Of a stretch of 6,313 bases of DNA, positions 6,021 to 6,313 are shown one piece after another; positions within the stretch are counted from its first letter, which is position 1, and every line of letters begins with the position of its first letter. Where the stretch lies: assembly GCA_002083565.1 (NCBI GenBank), contig MSXM01000059.1, positions 13,611-19,923 of the forward strand, given 5' to 3'. Position numbers and translations under genes: made by a program. Below the pieces are notes generated by a model. It did no database searches. It was given only the letters and a program-made list of their open reading frames with translations, and was not told where the DNA came from. This DNA is from Nitrospira sp. ST-bin4. GTDB lineage: Bacteria > Nitrospirota > Nitrospiria > Nitrospirales > Nitrospiraceae.

Positions 6021-6313
6021 TTAGAGGTGTTCTAACGCTGCAATACGCGCTTCGATCGGCGGATGCGTCGAAAACAGGCTCATGACTCCGCCTGCTTGTC
6101 CGGAGATCTTCATCGTCGCCAACGCATCCTGCGTCGAGTACTGGAATTGGGTGCGATTGACCCATCGTTCGATCGCGCGGAGCGCCGAAATCATGGACTC
6201 CTTCCCGTATACCTTGGCGGCAAACGCATCAGCCCCGTATTCGCGCTGGCGGGAGAACCAGCTGATCACGATCGATGCCAGGATACTGACAATGATCTGA
6301 AGGACGAGCGACA
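6021..6313 (-). CDS. htpX: M48 family membrane metalloprotease HtpX, C-terminal part (5' end beyond window)
   Basis: The visible 96 residues are the end of an HtpX-type zinc protease, an inner-membrane enzyme that degrades damaged membrane proteins. They begin inside a membrane helix (SLVLQIIVSILASIVISWF). The family motif SRQREYGADAFAAKVYG follows, whose Glu in REYGAD corresponds to the third zinc ligand in HtpX. The C-terminal signature LFSTHPPIEARIAALEHL closes the protein. The HExxH motif and first membrane helices lie to the right of the window. The order, helix then (R)E-x-x-AD then THPPxxxRI, matches bacterial HtpX rather than Ste24 or periplasmic BepA types. An internal GTG at 6269 gives a short apparent reading frame, but the coding frame is open to the window edge, so that is not the start. 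The gene converges on the 94-aa gene, with the terminator between them. Confidence 0.9.
   Translation of the reverse strand, partial: SLVLQIIVSILASIVISWFSRQREYGADAFAAKVYGKESMISALRAIERWVNRTQFQYSTQDALATMKISGQAGGVMSLFSTHPPIEARIAALEHL

Noticed and set aside
5788..6165. Minus-strand open frame of 125 codons
   Set aside because: It crosses the terminator and overlaps both the 94-aa gene and the HtpX end in other frames. The composition is typical of an antisense artefact.
6021..6269. HtpX end as a complete 82-aa gene starting at GTG 6269
   Set aside because: The frame is open to the window edge, and the upstream residues form the membrane helix expected just before the REYGAD motif. This is a truncated view of a longer gene.

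Overview
The window looks like chromosomal DNA of a free-living, moderately GC-rich Gram-negative bacterium. A Nitrospira-like organism (phylum Nitrospirota) is my best guess, from the overall feel of the response regulators and the small uncharacterised proteins. This is recall, not a search, and there is no rRNA or nitrification gene here to prove it. I see no mobile element, CRISPR array, tRNA or rRNA.

Layout: (a) 2515 down to 1, minus strand, is a three-gene signalling cluster. It runs in the order response regulator with a Cys-rich C-terminal domain, REC-GGDEF diguanylate cyclase, and GAF-containing histidine kinase. The kinase leaves the window exactly at its H-box. Both gaps between these genes are 50 nt, and an extended -10 promoter sits upstream of the first gene. 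(b) 3053 to 2607, minus strand, is a YqeY/GatB-like protein whose start is fixed by a good sigma70-type promoter at 3097-3125. (c) 3231 to 3449, plus strand, is a 72-aa lipoprotein divergent from yqeY, with its own promoter and a strong ribosome binding site. (d) 4872 to 3469, minus strand, is an MFS transporter that meets the lipoprotein gene tail to tail. (e) 4948 to 5954, plus strand, is a pair of uncharacterised genes (an exported protein and a 94-aa protein), closed by a clear intrinsic terminator at 5975-6003. (f) 6313 to 6021, minus strand, is the C-terminal end of an HtpX-type M48 membrane protease that enters from the right edge.

How the parts may work together: the GAF kinase probably phosphorylates one or both adjacent receivers. 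One receiver would then control c-di-GMP synthesis; its GGDEF active site and RxxD inhibitory site are both intact. The other carries a putative metal-binding output domain with no catalytic signature I know. The two receivers are close paralogues (about 80 identities in about 140 aligned positions by hand count). The cluster therefore looks like a duplicated receiver given two different outputs. The remaining genes appear to be independent units.
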